Below are positions 16,923-25,522 of a stretch of DNA of 64,000 nt, piece by piece. Where the stretch lies: assembly GCF_005862235.1 (NCBI RefSeq), contig NZ_VCEK01000001.1:434001-498000 (forward strand). The letters are read 5' to 3'. The stretch comes from Saccharomonospora piscinae (GTDB taxonomy: Bacteria; Actinomycetota; Actinomycetes; Mycobacteriales; Pseudonocardiaceae). The position numbers and the translations under genes are program-made. Position 1 is the first letter of the stretch. Each line of letters opens with the position of its first letter. Below the pieces are notes generated by a model. The model did no database searches. It was given only the letters and a program-made list of their open reading frames with translations, and was not told the DNA's origin.

Positions 16923-17858
16923 TCAGCCCACGAGCGCACGCCAGGTGATCGCGCCGGCCAGCCCGTCGACGACGAGCCGGTTCCCGCTCTGGAACCCGCG
17001 CACGGCCGAGTTGGTGACCGAACCGAAATCGCCGTCGACGACGAGCCCGGCGCTGTGCTTGTTCAGCACCGTCTGCACCGCGCGGACGTGGTGGCCGTTC
17101 GCGCCCTGTGACAGCGAGTAGACGATCTCCGGCCAGGTCAGCGGCCCCACCTGACCATCGGCGACCAGGCCGCTGCCGCGCTGGAACGCCTTGACGGCCT
17201 CCGTGGACGTGGGGCCCAGCCACCCGTCGGCCTGGAGCCCGTGGCCGCGCTGGTTGAGCAGGTGTTGCACGGCCCGCACCCGCTGCCCGCGCGCGTCGGG
17301 GTCGAGCGCGGACCAGCCACCGCCGAGATCGACGCCGCGCGCGCCGGTGTAGGGCACGGGGTTCACCACCGAGCCGAGGCCGCCGCTGTGGATCTCGAAG
17401 TGCAGGTGCGGGCCGGTGACGTTGCCCGTGGCGCCCATGTCGCCGATGCGCTGACCGGCCGACACGGCCTGGTTCAGCGACACGCGGTAGGCGTCGAGGT
17501 GACCGTAGTAGGTGTAGCGCCCGCCGCCGTGCGAGATCACCAGCGCGTTGCCGGTGCGGCCCGGCAGGCCGCCACCCCACTGCCTGCGGATGACCGTGCC
17601 CGCCGCCGCCGCGTACACGGCCGTGCCGACGGAGTTGGTGATGTCCTGTCCCGCGTGGGAGGCGTCGCCCCGTGGCGCGCCGAAGTGGCCGCCGTTCGGG
17701 AAGTAGCCGAGTGCGGGATTGGTCCACGAACCGTCCCGCAGCGTCGCCGCGTGCGCGGACGGCGCGGCGGTGAACAGCAGTCCGAGCCCCACTCCGGTGC
17801 CCGCGAGCAGTGTGCGCCGCGAGATCCGGCCCGCCGCGCCCCGTTCCGTTGCAGCCAC
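16923..17858 (-). CDS. Tat-exported M23 metallopeptidase with two peptidoglycan-binding domains
   Basis: A 311-residue protein. The N-terminus has a twin-arginine signal (RISRRTLLAGTG, then a hydrophobic stretch ending in AHA). The LytM/M23 domain (about 45-160) shows HAGQD, supplying the first His and Asp zinc ligands, and HLHFEIH with the C-terminal histidines. Two PG_binding_1 repeats follow (about 170-235 and 240-311), each with the pattern V-RAVQ-LLN and a VDG-FG or ADGWLG loop. It should cleave or bind peptidoglycan outside the cell. GTG 17858 follows GGAGGCGAC. It is divergent from the Lnt-like gene. Confidence 0.9.
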   Translation of the reverse strand: MAATERGAAGRISRRTLLAGTGVGLGLLFTAAPSAHAATLRDGSWTNPALGYFPNGGHFGAPRGDASHAGQDITNSVGTAVYAAAAGTVIRRQWGGGLPGRTGNALVISHGGGRYTYYGHLDAYRVSLNQAVSAGQRIGDMGATGNVTGPHLHFEIHSGGLGSVVNPVPYTGARGVDLGGGWSALDPDARGQRVRAVQHLLNQRGHGLQADGWLGPTSTEAVKAFQRGSGLVADGQVGPLTWPEIVYSLSQGANGHHVRAVQTVLNKHSAGLVVDGDFGSVTNSAVRGFQSGNRLVVDGLAGAITWRALVG

Positions 17859-17986
17859 GTCGCCTCCCGTGCGTCGTCGTGAAGCCCGGAGTGTACGGAG
17901 GCGGCGCGCCCGTGACACCGGCCGGAAGAAGGGTGGAACGCGGCTTTCCGCGCCCGCCGACAACGCTGGTGACACACCCGCGGCGG

Positions 17987-17992
17987 TAGCGT
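17987..17992 (+). promoter_or_regulatory. Leaderless -10 box before the Lnt-like gene
   Basis: TAGCGT ends 6 bases before the GTG start at 17999, the spacing of leaderless actinobacterial promoters, and no Shine-Dalgarno sequence is present. It supports that start codon. Confidence 0.5.
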
Positions 17993-17998
17993 GGTGGT

Positions 17999-19555
17999 GT
18001 GCGCCGCACGCGAGGGCATCGCTGGGCGGGGCGAGCCGCGGCCCTGCTCGCGGGCGCGCTCGTGGCACTGGCACTGCCCGGCGCCGGGTTGGGCTGGCTG
18101 GCGTGGTGTGGGCTCGTGCCGATGCTGCTGCTGCTCGCGCGTGCCGAATCGGCCCGCGACGCCGCATGGCGGGGCTGGGCGGCGGCGGTCGGATTCACCC
18201 TGGTGGCGCACCACTGGCTGGTGCCGCACCTGGGCGTGTTCACGGTGCCCGCGCTGGCGGTGGCCGGCTTGTTCTGGCTGCCGTTCGGTATCGCCGCCCA
18301 TGCGGTGCTGCGGGCTCCGCTGACCACGCCGAGAGCCGCACTCGCGCTGGTGTGGCTGCCGTGCGTGTGGGTCGTGCTCGAGGTGGTGCGCTCGTGGCAC
18401 CACCTCGGAGGCACGTGGGCGCTGCTGGGACTGAGCCAGTGGCAGGTGCGGCCCGCGCTCGGCGTCGCCTCGCTCGGTGGGGTCTGGCTGCTCAGCGGGG
18501 TGCTCGTGGCGGTCAACGTCGGTCTCGCCTGCGCCGTGTCCTCGGGCGCGCGCCCGGGTCCCCGGGTGCTGGGTGTCGGCGGCGCGCTTCTGGTGGCCGT
18601 CGCGTCGCTGGGCTACGGGGCGTCGCGTCCGGAGCCACCGTCGGCCGGCGTGGTCCACATCGCCGGGGTGCAGCCCGGCATCGTGTCCGACAGTGTCGCC
18701 GAGCACCTGCGTCTCACCCGGCAACTGGCGGGCAGCGGTGCCGACGTGGTGGTGTGGGGGCAGAGCAGTGTGCCACTCGACCCGGCCCGGCATCCGAGGC
18801 TGGCGGCCGAGTTGCGCCGCGCGGCCGGGTGGGCCGGTGGTCACCTGCTGGTCAACGTCGACGCCCGTGGGCAGGACGGCCGGATCACGAAGGCCACCCA
18901 CCACTACCGGCCGGACGGCCTCGCCGGGACCTACCGCAAGCAACGGCTGGCCCCGTTCGGCGAGTACGTCCCGCTGCGCCCGTTGCTGGGCCCGCTGCTG
19001 GGCCACACCGACGCGCCCGAGGTGGACCGGGCGTCCGGTGCCGGGCTGACGCTGCTGGCCGTCGACGGAGTCCGGCTGGGTCCGCTGATCTCCTACGAGT
19101 CCACGTTCCCGGATCTGCGGCGCGCGCTCGCCGCGCGGGGCGCGGACGTGACCGTGGTGCAGGGTTCCCTGACGACGTTTCACGGCAGCTGGGCCCAACG
19201 GCAGCAGGCCGCCGCCGAAGCGGTGCGGGCCGCCGAGTCGGGCCGTGCCGCCGTACTGGTCAACTCCAGTGGCACCTCCGCCGCGTTCGACGCGCTGGGC
19301 AGGCCGCTGGCGTGGCACGGCCCCGGCGAGCGGGGCGCGTTCGTCGTCACCGTCCCCCGCCACACGGGCCTGCCGCCCTACGTCCGCTGGGGTGACACGG
19401 TTCCGGTACTCGCCGCCGTGGTCGCGGTGGCCGGTGTCGTGGCACTCGCCCGACCGCCCCGGAGCCTTCTCCTGCCGTGCGCTGTTCGCGCGAACCGCGG
19501 GTGGCGACGGGGACCGGCACGTTCGGAGAACACTCCGCGTGGTCCCGCGCCCTAG
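17999..19555 (+). CDS. Lnt-like protein with two substituted catalytic residues
   Basis: A 518-residue member of the apolipoprotein N-acyltransferase family. About six to seven N-terminal membrane helices are followed by a nitrilase-fold domain (about 215-480) and a last helix. Two positions of the catalytic triad are changed. The Glu of VVWPES/T is Gln255 (VVWGQSS), and the Cys of the ICYE motif is Ser365 (LISYES). The Lys of YRKQRLAPFGEY (Lys314) is kept. The codons are unambiguous (CAG, TCC). It cannot use the usual Cys thioester mechanism and may be a regulatory or accessory paralogue of the partial lnt at the window start. The gene is intact, so it is probably functional in some way. Confidence 0.85.
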   Translation: MRRTRGHRWAGRAAALLAGALVALALPGAGLGWLAWCGLVPMLLLLARAESARDAAWRGWAAAVGFTLVAHHWLVPHLGVFTVPALAVAGLFWLPFGIAAHAVLRAPLTTPRAALALVWLPCVWVVLEVVRSWHHLGGTWALLGLSQWQVRPALGVASLGGVWLLSGVLVAVNVGLACAVSSGARPGPRVLGVGGALLVAVASLGYGASRPEPPSAGVVHIAGVQPGIVSDSVAEHLRLTRQLAGSGADVVVWGQSSVPLDPARHPRLAAELRRAAGWAGGHLLVNVDARGQDGRITKATHHYRPDGLAGTYRKQRLAPFGEYVPLRPLLGPLLGHTDAPEVDRASGAGLTLLAVDGVRLGPLISYESTFPDLRRALAARGADVTVVQGSLTTFHGSWAQRQQAAAEAVRAAESGRAAVLVNSSGTSAAFDALGRPLAWHGPGERGAFVVTVPRHTGLPPYVRWGDTVPVLAAVVAVAGVVALARPPRSLLLPCAVRANRGWRRGPARSENTPRGPAP

Positions 19556-19589
19556 CCTCGCGAGGGTACCGAGTGCGCAGGAGGATCCG

Positions 19590-20528
19590 ATGAGCCGGCT
19601 CGATGAGCAGCCCTCACCCGCTGCCGACCTCGCGACGGAGTATCCGCGTCGCCGCTGGCGCCTGGTGCTCTTCTCGTCGCTGGCCGGGTTTCTCCTCACC
19701 GTGGTGTGGTCGGCATCCTTTGTGGACAGCGTGATCGGCGGCACGGTGGCCGACACGATGCTGGGCCAGGACGCCGAGGAGATGGCGCTCGGCGGGATCG
19801 GTGCCGGGATAGCCTTCGCGCTGGTCTCCGGGATCGCGGGCACGTTCACCGCGTGCAACATCGCGGTGTTCAGCACGATGGCGCCGCTGGTCGGCGGCTC
19901 GGGTGGCCGGTGGCAGCGGGCGCGGCTGCTGCTGCGTCCGCTGTTGTGGCTGGGCCTTGGCATGGTCGTCGTGTCCGCGGTCTACGGCGCCGTCGTCGGG
20001 TTCGTGGGTACCGGGATGCCGCAGTTCGACGACGCGCCGTCCGTGCCGGGCGAGCTGAGCGGGCGACTGGTGCAGGCGTCCGTGGTGTTCGGCGTCATCG
20101 GACTGGTACTGGTCTATCTGGGGCTGGCCGCCGTGGGCGTCGTGCGAGACCCGTTCGCGCGGCGGCCCAACGGGCGCCTGCTGTTTCTCGGCGCGCTGGT
20201 GGGTGCGTTTCTCATCGGCAGGCCGTTTCCGCTGTTCCGCCAGCTGTTCCGCGACGCCGCCGAAGCGGGCGACCCGCTCTACGGCGCGGGCGCGTTCGTG
20301 TTGCAGTCCCTCGGCAACGTCGTGCTCATGGCGGTACTGCTCGTGCTCGTGAGCCTGTTCGCGGGGCCCCGGGTGGGCCGGTGGCTGGCCGCGCGGCAGG
20401 GCAGGCTCGCGTCCCTGACCGCTGCCGGAATGCTGGCCGCCGGAGTCTTTCTGGTGCTGTACTGGAACGTTCGGCTGCTCGCGATGCGCGACATCCTGCC
20501 CTGGTATCCGCTGGCGCCCTGGGTGTGA
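19590..20528 (+). CDS. Multi-pass membrane protein of unknown function
   Basis: A 312-residue protein with about seven hydrophobic helices: 24-45, 65-90, 110-135, 150-175, 190-210, 230-255 and 270-300. The second helix region contains SGIAGTFTACNIAVFSTMAPL, which recalls the Gly/Cys-bearing helices of DsbD/CcdA-like membrane proteins. Only one Cys is present, so a disulfide-transfer function is not supported. ATG 19590 follows AGGAGGATC with ideal spacing. It sits 34 bases after the Lnt-like gene and may be cotranscribed. It converges on the DUF4232-like gene across a palindromic repeat element. Confidence 0.6.
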   Translation: MSRLDEQPSPAADLATEYPRRRWRLVLFSSLAGFLLTVVWSASFVDSVIGGTVADTMLGQDAEEMALGGIGAGIAFALVSGIAGTFTACNIAVFSTMAPLVGGSGGRWQRARLLLRPLLWLGLGMVVVSAVYGAVVGFVGTGMPQFDDAPSVPGELSGRLVQASVVFGVIGLVLVYLGLAAVGVVRDPFARRPNGRLLFLGALVGAFLIGRPFPLFRQLFRDAAEAGDPLYGAGAFVLQSLGNVVLMAVLLVLVSLFAGPRVGRWLAARQGRLASLTAAGMLAAGVFLVLYWNVRLLAMRDILPWYPLAPWV

Positions 20529-20579
20529 TGCGTCGGTTCGGGTGACGGTCGCGCCGCCGCGAGCCGGAGTTCAGCCTAG

Positions 20580-20640
20580 CTTAGAGCCCCTGACACGTCG
20601 GCGTTCGAGCAGAACAGACCAATGTGTTAGGGGCTCTGAG
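20580..20640. repeat. MITE-like palindromic element, short (61-bp) copy
   Basis: Terminal inverted repeats of 17 bp (CTTAGAGCCCCTGACAC at the left, GTGTTAGGGGCTCTGAG at the right, two mismatches) flank only 27 bases. Both outer 29-bp ends match the longer copy at 34440-34607, so this looks like an internal-deletion derivative. It lies between converging genes. The right end supplies the stop codon of the minus-strand lipoprotein gene, and the stem could work as a bidirectional terminator. Confidence 0.8.
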
Positions 20641-21199
20641 GCCGGTGCCAGGCGCGCACTCCGAGTTCCCCGGTGGTGCCGAGGTCGAGGTGCGCGCCCC
20701 GGTCGCCGTCGAACCGCACCGGTTGCCACGGTTCGCCCTCGGCGGGGGCGACCGACAGGCGCTCGCCGACTTGCGGCGCGCCGGTTCCGGTGCGCGTGTT
20801 GCGCCACAACAGGTGGGTGTCGGCGGATTCCCCGGACCGCAAGGTCAGGGGCCGGGGCGGATCGTCGAAACCGTCGATGGTCGCGATGTCTCCCGAACCG
20901 TGAAGCACCCGAAGGTCCAGCGGTTCACCCTCGGCGTCGAGCACCCGCAGTACCGGATACCCGTCGAGCCGATAGGGTTCGTCTCCGCAGTTCGTGAGGC
21001 GCAGAGCCTGCACCCGCACCCCGGAGGCGGCCTCGTCGAGCCCCGCCGTGACGCGCACACCGCTGTCCGGGCAGGTCGAATCGACGGTCGCCTCAGGTGT
21101 CCGCGGCGGGGCTGGCTCGGGACCTACCGGGCCACCGGTGCATGCTCCCAGCACGAGCAATGCGGGCAGAGCGAACAGGACCCATCCCCCGGTTCTCAT
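20627..21199 (-). CDS. DUF4232-like lipoprotein
   Basis: A 190-residue exported lipoprotein. The signal ends in the lipobox LVLGAC (Cys about 20), followed by a Pro-rich spacer. The domain pattern (GVRV-ALRLTNCGDEPYRLDGYPVLRVLD, then RSGESADTHLLWRN) matches the DUF4232 beta-sandwich of actinomycete lipoproteins. ATG 21199 begins right before the signal; an upstream in-frame start at 21229 adds ten residues. The last codons (QSP and stop) lie inside the 61-bp palindromic element, so insertion of that element may have reset the C-terminus. Confidence 0.75.
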   Translation of the reverse strand: MRTGGWVLFALPALLVLGACTGGPVGPEPAPPRTPEATVDSTCPDSGVRVTAGLDEAASGVRVQALRLTNCGDEPYRLDGYPVLRVLDAEGEPLDLRVLHGSGDIATIDGFDDPPRPLTLRSGESADTHLLWRNTRTGTGAPQVGERLSVAPAEGEPWQPVRFDGDRGAHLDLGTTGELGVRAWHRPQSP

Positions 21200-21471
21200 G
21201 CGGCCATTGTGCCCCGCGGAGGGGGGCACTCGGCCGACGGCACACCGCGCCGATACCTCGAGTCCGTTCTCCGTCCACTCGCCACCCTGGCGGCCCCCAT
21301 TACTCCATTCGGACGATCACTTCTGCCGGAAACCAGCATAAGTGCGACTCTTCGCGTCTTAGATATTTACGTGACGGCCCGAAGTAATTAACGTCCTACC
21401 GGAACTTTACGTCGTACCCAGCCACGCCAAGCCAAGGCGAGGGCCATTCGCCGAACGGAGTAGGAGCGGGC
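21200..21471 (+). promoter_or_regulatory. AT-richer promoter region upstream of the 1337-residue protein gene
   Basis: These 272 bases between divergent starts hold no convincing gene. From about 21330 to 21415 the sequence is far AT-richer than average, with TTAGATATTTACGTGACG, GAAGTAATTAACGTCC and ACTTTACGTCGTAC. The core TTACGT or TAACGT occurs three times at roughly 20-30-base spacing and could be repeated regulator sites. The ribosome site before ATG 21472 is GGAGTAGGAGCGGGC. Confidence 0.5.
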
Positions 21472-24400
21472 ATGCAACGACCACGTCCACGGCGCTCACT
21501 GAGCGGACGAGCACGGCCGGGAGTCGTGCGGCGCGCGACGGTCCTGGCGACCAGCGCAACGCTGGCACTCGGCCTGTCGACGGCCGCCGCCGCGAGTCAA
21601 CCGGCGCAGCCGCAACAAGCGGCCGCACCGCCCGGCGATCGAGCCGCGGCGGAGGCGGTGAGTGTCCTCGTCTACCACGGCGAGGCCACGGAACAGGACG
21701 ATCCGGTCGCCGACGCGGCCGCCGCGATCGAACAACTCGGGGCACAGACCGGCGAGTTCGCGGTCGAGACCTCGTCCGATCCCGCCGTCTTCAGCGACGA
21801 CAAGCTCGACGCCTATCGCGGTGTCGTCTTCCTCTCCGCCGACGGAGCCGACCTCAACGGGGGTCAGGAAGCGGCGCTGCGGCGCTACGTGCAGGACGGC
21901 GGCGGTTTCCTGGGCGTCCGGGACGCCGCCAGGGCGCAGCCCCAGTCCGACTGGTTCACCGGACTGCTCGGCGCCCGTCCCGCCGGGTCCCGGCCCACCC
22001 CGCTCGAGATCGCGAACGTGACCGCCAGCGGCGAGAACCCGCCCAACGAGACCGCGTCGCACGCCGTGGACGGCAAGAACAACACGAAGTGGCTGACCTT
22101 CGACAGCACGGGTCAGCTCGCCGCCGAACTCGCCGAGCCCACAGCCGTCTCGCACTACGCGCTGGTCTCGGCCAACGACTTCCCCGGCCGTGATCCGAAG
22201 GACTGGACACTGCAGGGCTCGAACGACGGCGAAAGCTGGACCGATCTGGACCAGCGCACCGGCGAGGACTTCCCGGACCGGTTCCAGGCCAAGCAGTACC
22301 GGTTCGACAACGACACCAGCTATGCGCACTACCGGCTCGACATCACGGCCAACGACGGCGAGGACGCCATGCAGCTGGCCGAGTTCGAGTTGTATTCGGG
22401 CGAGGAGACCCCGCCCGAGAAGCCCCAGCCGCAGGAGGCCACCGTCAGTGTGGTCGACCGCCAGCACCCGGCCAACAAGGGGCTTCCGCTGACCTGGTCC
22501 CGCACCGACGCCTGGCCGAACTGGGAGAACAACCCCGTCGGCGAGGTACACACGGTCGCCCAGGTGCAGGAACACACCTACGACCCGGGCAACACGGGCA
22601 ACGGTCCCTTCCACCCGATCTCGTGGTGCCACGACTACGACGGCGGCCGGGCCTTCTACACCGGAATGGGCGGCACGGCCGAGAGCTACGACGAGCGGAA
22701 CTTCCGGGGCCACCTGCTGGGCGCCCTGGAATGGACCACCGGCATCGTGCGCGGCGACTGCCAGGCCACCATCGGCGACAACTACACCGTCGAGCGGCTG
22801 ACCGAGGAGAACCTGCCCGGCAGGCTCAATCAGATGGGTGAGCCCCACGGATTGACCACCGCCGACGACGGCACGGTGTTCTACGTGGGCAAGGCGGCGT
22901 GTGCGACCGGTCCGGTGCCGGACTGGGAGTCCGAGGACGTCGGACTGGGCTGCGGCACGATCCACCAGTGGGACCCGGAGACCGGCCAGGCGTCGCTGCT
23001 GGCCTCGCTGGAGGTCTTCGGCAACCGCGGCAGCGGCGGCGAGCTGGTCAAGACCGAGGAGGGGTTGCTCGGAATGGAGCTCGACCCCGACTTCTCGGAC
23101 AACGGCTGGTTCTACGTGTACTGGATGCCTTACGAGTCGATCGACACCGAGAAGCGGATCGGCGAGCGCACGGTCTCGCGGTTCACCTACGACCACGGCT
23201 CGTCCTCGGTGGACGAGGCCAGCCGGGTCGACCTGCTGGCGTGGGACACCCAGATCCACTCGTGCTGCCACGCCGGTGGTGGGATGGACTTCGACGACGA
23301 GGGCAACCTCTACATCGCCACCGGGGACAGCAACTCCTCGCAGGGCTCGGAGGGCTACTCGGGCAACAACTGGACCGAGGACTACGAGGGTGTGTCCTTC
23401 CAGGACGCGCGCCGCACGTCCGGTAACACCAACGACCTCAACGGCAAGATCCTCCGCATTCACCCTGAGGACGACGGCAGCTACACCGTGCCGGAGGGCA
23501 ACCTCTTCCCAGCGGACGAATACTCGGGCGACAAGACGCAGCCCGAGATCTACGTGATGGGCGTCCGCAACCCGGCGCGGTTGCACTACGACCCCGTCAA
23601 CGACTGGATCACCACGGCGTGGGTCGGCCCCGACGCCGGGGAGCCCAGCCCGGACCTCGGACCGGCGAAGTACGAGACCGCCACCGTCATCACCGAGGCG
23701 GGCAACCACGGCTGGCCCTACTGCATGGGCAACGGCCAGCCGTACCGCGACCGCAGCAACACCGACGCCAGCGAGCTGACGGGCTGGTACGACTGCGACA
23801 ACCCGAAGAACACCTCGCCGCGCAACACCGGGCTGGAGGACCTGCCTCCGGTCAAGGACAACATGATCTGGTACTCGCCCCAGGGCGGTGGACCGGTGTA
23901 TCCCGAGCGGGAGGACGGCAGCGGCCTGCCCACCTACGAGCTCGGCGACGAGACGTTCACCCAGCCCTACCTCAAGGGTGGCGGACAGGCCGTGATGGAC
24001 GGCCCGACCTACCACCGTTCCCAGGTGGACACCGGCAGCGGAGTCGCGTGGCCGGAGTACTGGAACGGCAAGTGGTTCCTCGGTGACCAGTCCAACGCCA
24101 ACAACCGCGTCGCGGTGACGGTCGACCCCGGCACCGTCGACGAGGCGGGTGCGCCGGCGTTCGGCGAGGACCTGCGCCACATCGTCCCGCCGGGTGGCGA
24201 CGACACCGAGCTGCAGAGCTGGATGGACGCCGAGTTCGGTCCCGACGGCGCGCTCTACCTGCTCGACTACGCGGGTGGGTTCTTCAGCCTGGACGACAAC
24301 CAGAAGCTGATCCGGGTGACCTACGACGGCGGCCCCGCCACCCCCGCACCGAACATGCGGGCGGACGCGGTGCAGAACAAGCCACTGACCGTCGGCTTCA

Positions 24401-25485
24401 CCGGTGAGCGTTCCGGCGGCGTGTCCTACGCGTGGGACTTCGGCGACGGCACCACCTCCTCGGCGGCGAACCCGACGCACACCTACGACGCGGTCGGCAA
24501 CTACACGGCGACCCTGACGGTGACCTACGCCGACGGGGAGACCGCGACCGTGGAGCAGGAGGTGGCGGTCGAGTGCGCCGTGCCGGACTCCAACCGCACG
24601 GTTCACTTCCGTGACACCGACACGAACGTGCGCAACCACGAGGCCGCGGGCGGCTGCACGGTCGACGACCTGATCGACGACGAGAGCAGCTGGGCCGAGA
24701 AGAGCGCCTTCGTGTCCCACGTCAAGGAGGTCACCCGCGACCTGCGCAAGGACGGCGTCCTCGACAAGAGCGAGCGCCAGACGCTCGTCAAGGCGGCCCG
24801 CCAGTCCGACATCGGCGGCGAGGGCGACAACGGCTACGAGTCGATCTTCAACGGGACCCCGCAGTCGCTCGACGGCTGGGAGCAGGCAGACGCCGGTGCC
24901 TTCTCGTTGCGACCCGACGGCTCGCTGCGTTCCTCGGGTGGCATGGGCATGCTGTGGTACTCCAAGCAGGCCTACGGCGACTTCTCCCTGAAGTTGCAGT
25001 TCCGGGACATCGCTCCGGAGGGACACCGCGCCAACACTGGTGTGTTCGTCCGGTTCCCCGACCCGAGGACTCCGCTGGAGCAGCGTCCGGCGACCAGTTG
25101 CGGCACGAAGGGTTCGGCTCGGAACTCCCAGGCGTGGGTCGGGATCTACTGTGGACACGAGATTCAGATCTACGACGGCGAGACCGGTGAACCGCAAAAG
25201 ACGGGGTCGGTCTACAACTTCGACTCGGTGTACTACGGCCGGGCCGGAGTGACGCCGAAGGAGCAGTGGAACGACTACGAGATCCGGGTGGTGGACCAGC
25301 ACTACACGATCACCCGCAACGGCAAGGTCATCAACGAGTTCGACAACTCGCCGGGCACCCAGTCGTCGCGTGACGGCGACCCGCCCACCGACCTGCGCCA
25401 GTTCGTCGACGGCTACATCGGACTGCAGAACCACGGGGACAACGACCTGGTCGAGTTCCGCAACATCCGGGTGCGGCAGCTGTGA
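21472..25485 (+). CDS. Secreted multidomain protein: split ThuA, discoidin-like, PQQ-type sugar dehydrogenase, PKD, DUF1080
   Basis: A 1337-residue exported protein. The signal region ends near AAAASQPAQ (about 43). Domains in order are: ThuA part 1 (about 62-172, VSVLVYHGE); an F5/8C discoidin-like domain (about 176-308, ASHAVDGKNNTKW); and ThuA part 2 (about 320-432). Then come a glucose/sorbosone-dehydrogenase-like beta-propeller (about 437-955), a PKD domain (about 965-1030, YAWDFGDGTTS), a Cys-bearing helical module (about 1036-1115) and a DUF1080 beta-sandwich (about 1121-1337). ThuA and DUF1080 families have been tied to 3-keto-glycoside metabolism and the propeller to sugar oxidation, so extracellular oxidative saccharide processing is inferred. 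It is probably cotranscribed with the cupredoxin gene 37 bases downstream. Confidence 0.85.
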   Translation: MQRPRPRRSLSGRARPGVVRRATVLATSATLALGLSTAAAASQPAQPQQAAAPPGDRAAAEAVSVLVYHGEATEQDDPVADAAAAIEQLGAQTGEFAVETSSDPAVFSDDKLDAYRGVVFLSADGADLNGGQEAALRRYVQDGGGFLGVRDAARAQPQSDWFTGLLGARPAGSRPTPLEIANVTASGENPPNETASHAVDGKNNTKWLTFDSTGQLAAELAEPTAVSHYALVSANDFPGRDPKDWTLQGSNDGESWTDLDQRTGEDFPDRFQAKQYRFDNDTSYAHYRLDITANDGEDAMQLAEFELYSGEETPPEKPQPQEATVSVVDRQHPANKGLPLTWSRTDAWPNWENNPVGEVHTVAQVQEHTYDPGNTGNGPFHPISWCHDYDGGRAFYTGMGGTAESYDERNFRGHLLGALEWTTGIVRGDCQATIGDNYTVERLTEENLPGRLNQMGEPHGLTTADDGTVFYVGKAACATGPVPDWESEDVGLGCGTIHQWDPETGQASLLASLEVFGNRGSGGELVKTEEGLLGMELDPDFSDNGWFYVYWMPYESIDTEKRIGERTVSRFTYDHGSSSVDEASRVDLLAWDTQIHSCCHAGGGMDFDDEGNLYIATGDSNSSQGSEGYSGNNWTEDYEGVSFQDARRTSGNTNDLNGKILRIHPEDDGSYTVPEGNLFPADEYSGDKTQPEIYVMGVRNPARLHYDPVNDWITTAWVGPDAGEPSPDLGPAKYETATVITEAGNHGWPYCMGNGQPYRDRSNTDASELTGWYDCDNPKNTSPRNTGLEDLPPVKDNMIWYSPQGGGPVYPEREDGSGLPTYELGDETFTQPYLKGGGQAVMDGPTYHRSQVDTGSGVAWPEYWNGKWFLGDQSNANNRVAVTVDPGTVDEAGAPAFGEDLRHIVPPGGDDTELQSWMDAEFGPDGALYLLDYAGGFFSLDDNQKLIRVTYDGGPATPAPNMRADAVQNKPLTVGFTGERSGGVSYAWDFGDGTTSSAANPTHTYDAVGNYTATLTVTYADGETATVEQEVAVECAVPDSNRTVHFRDTDTNVRNHEAAGGCTVDDLIDDESSWAEKSAFVSHVKEVTRDLRKDGVLDKSERQTLVKAARQSDIGGEGDNGYESIFNGTPQSLDGWEQADAGAFSLRPDGSLRSSGGMGMLWYSKQAYGDFSLKLQFRDIAPEGHRANTGVFVRFPDPRTPLEQRPATSCGTKGSARNSQAWVGIYCGHEIQIYDGETGEPQKTGSVYNFDSVYYGRAGVTPKEQWNDYEIRVVDQHYTITRNGKVINEFDNSPGTQSSRDGDPPTDLRQFVDGYIGLQNHGDNDLVEFRNIRVRQL

Positions 25486-25522
25486 GCCCGGCGAACCCGC
25501 GACCCGAGAAGTGGAGTGTGCG

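Noticed and set aside
17537-19963. Long minus-strand open frame across the M23 and Lnt-like genes
   Set aside because: It is low complexity and antisense to genes with intact motifs; a GC-bias shadow.
19590-20528. DsbD/CcdA thiol-redox membrane protein
   Set aside because: Only one Cys is present and the paired Cys of CcdA are absent; the resemblance is limited to small-residue-rich helices.
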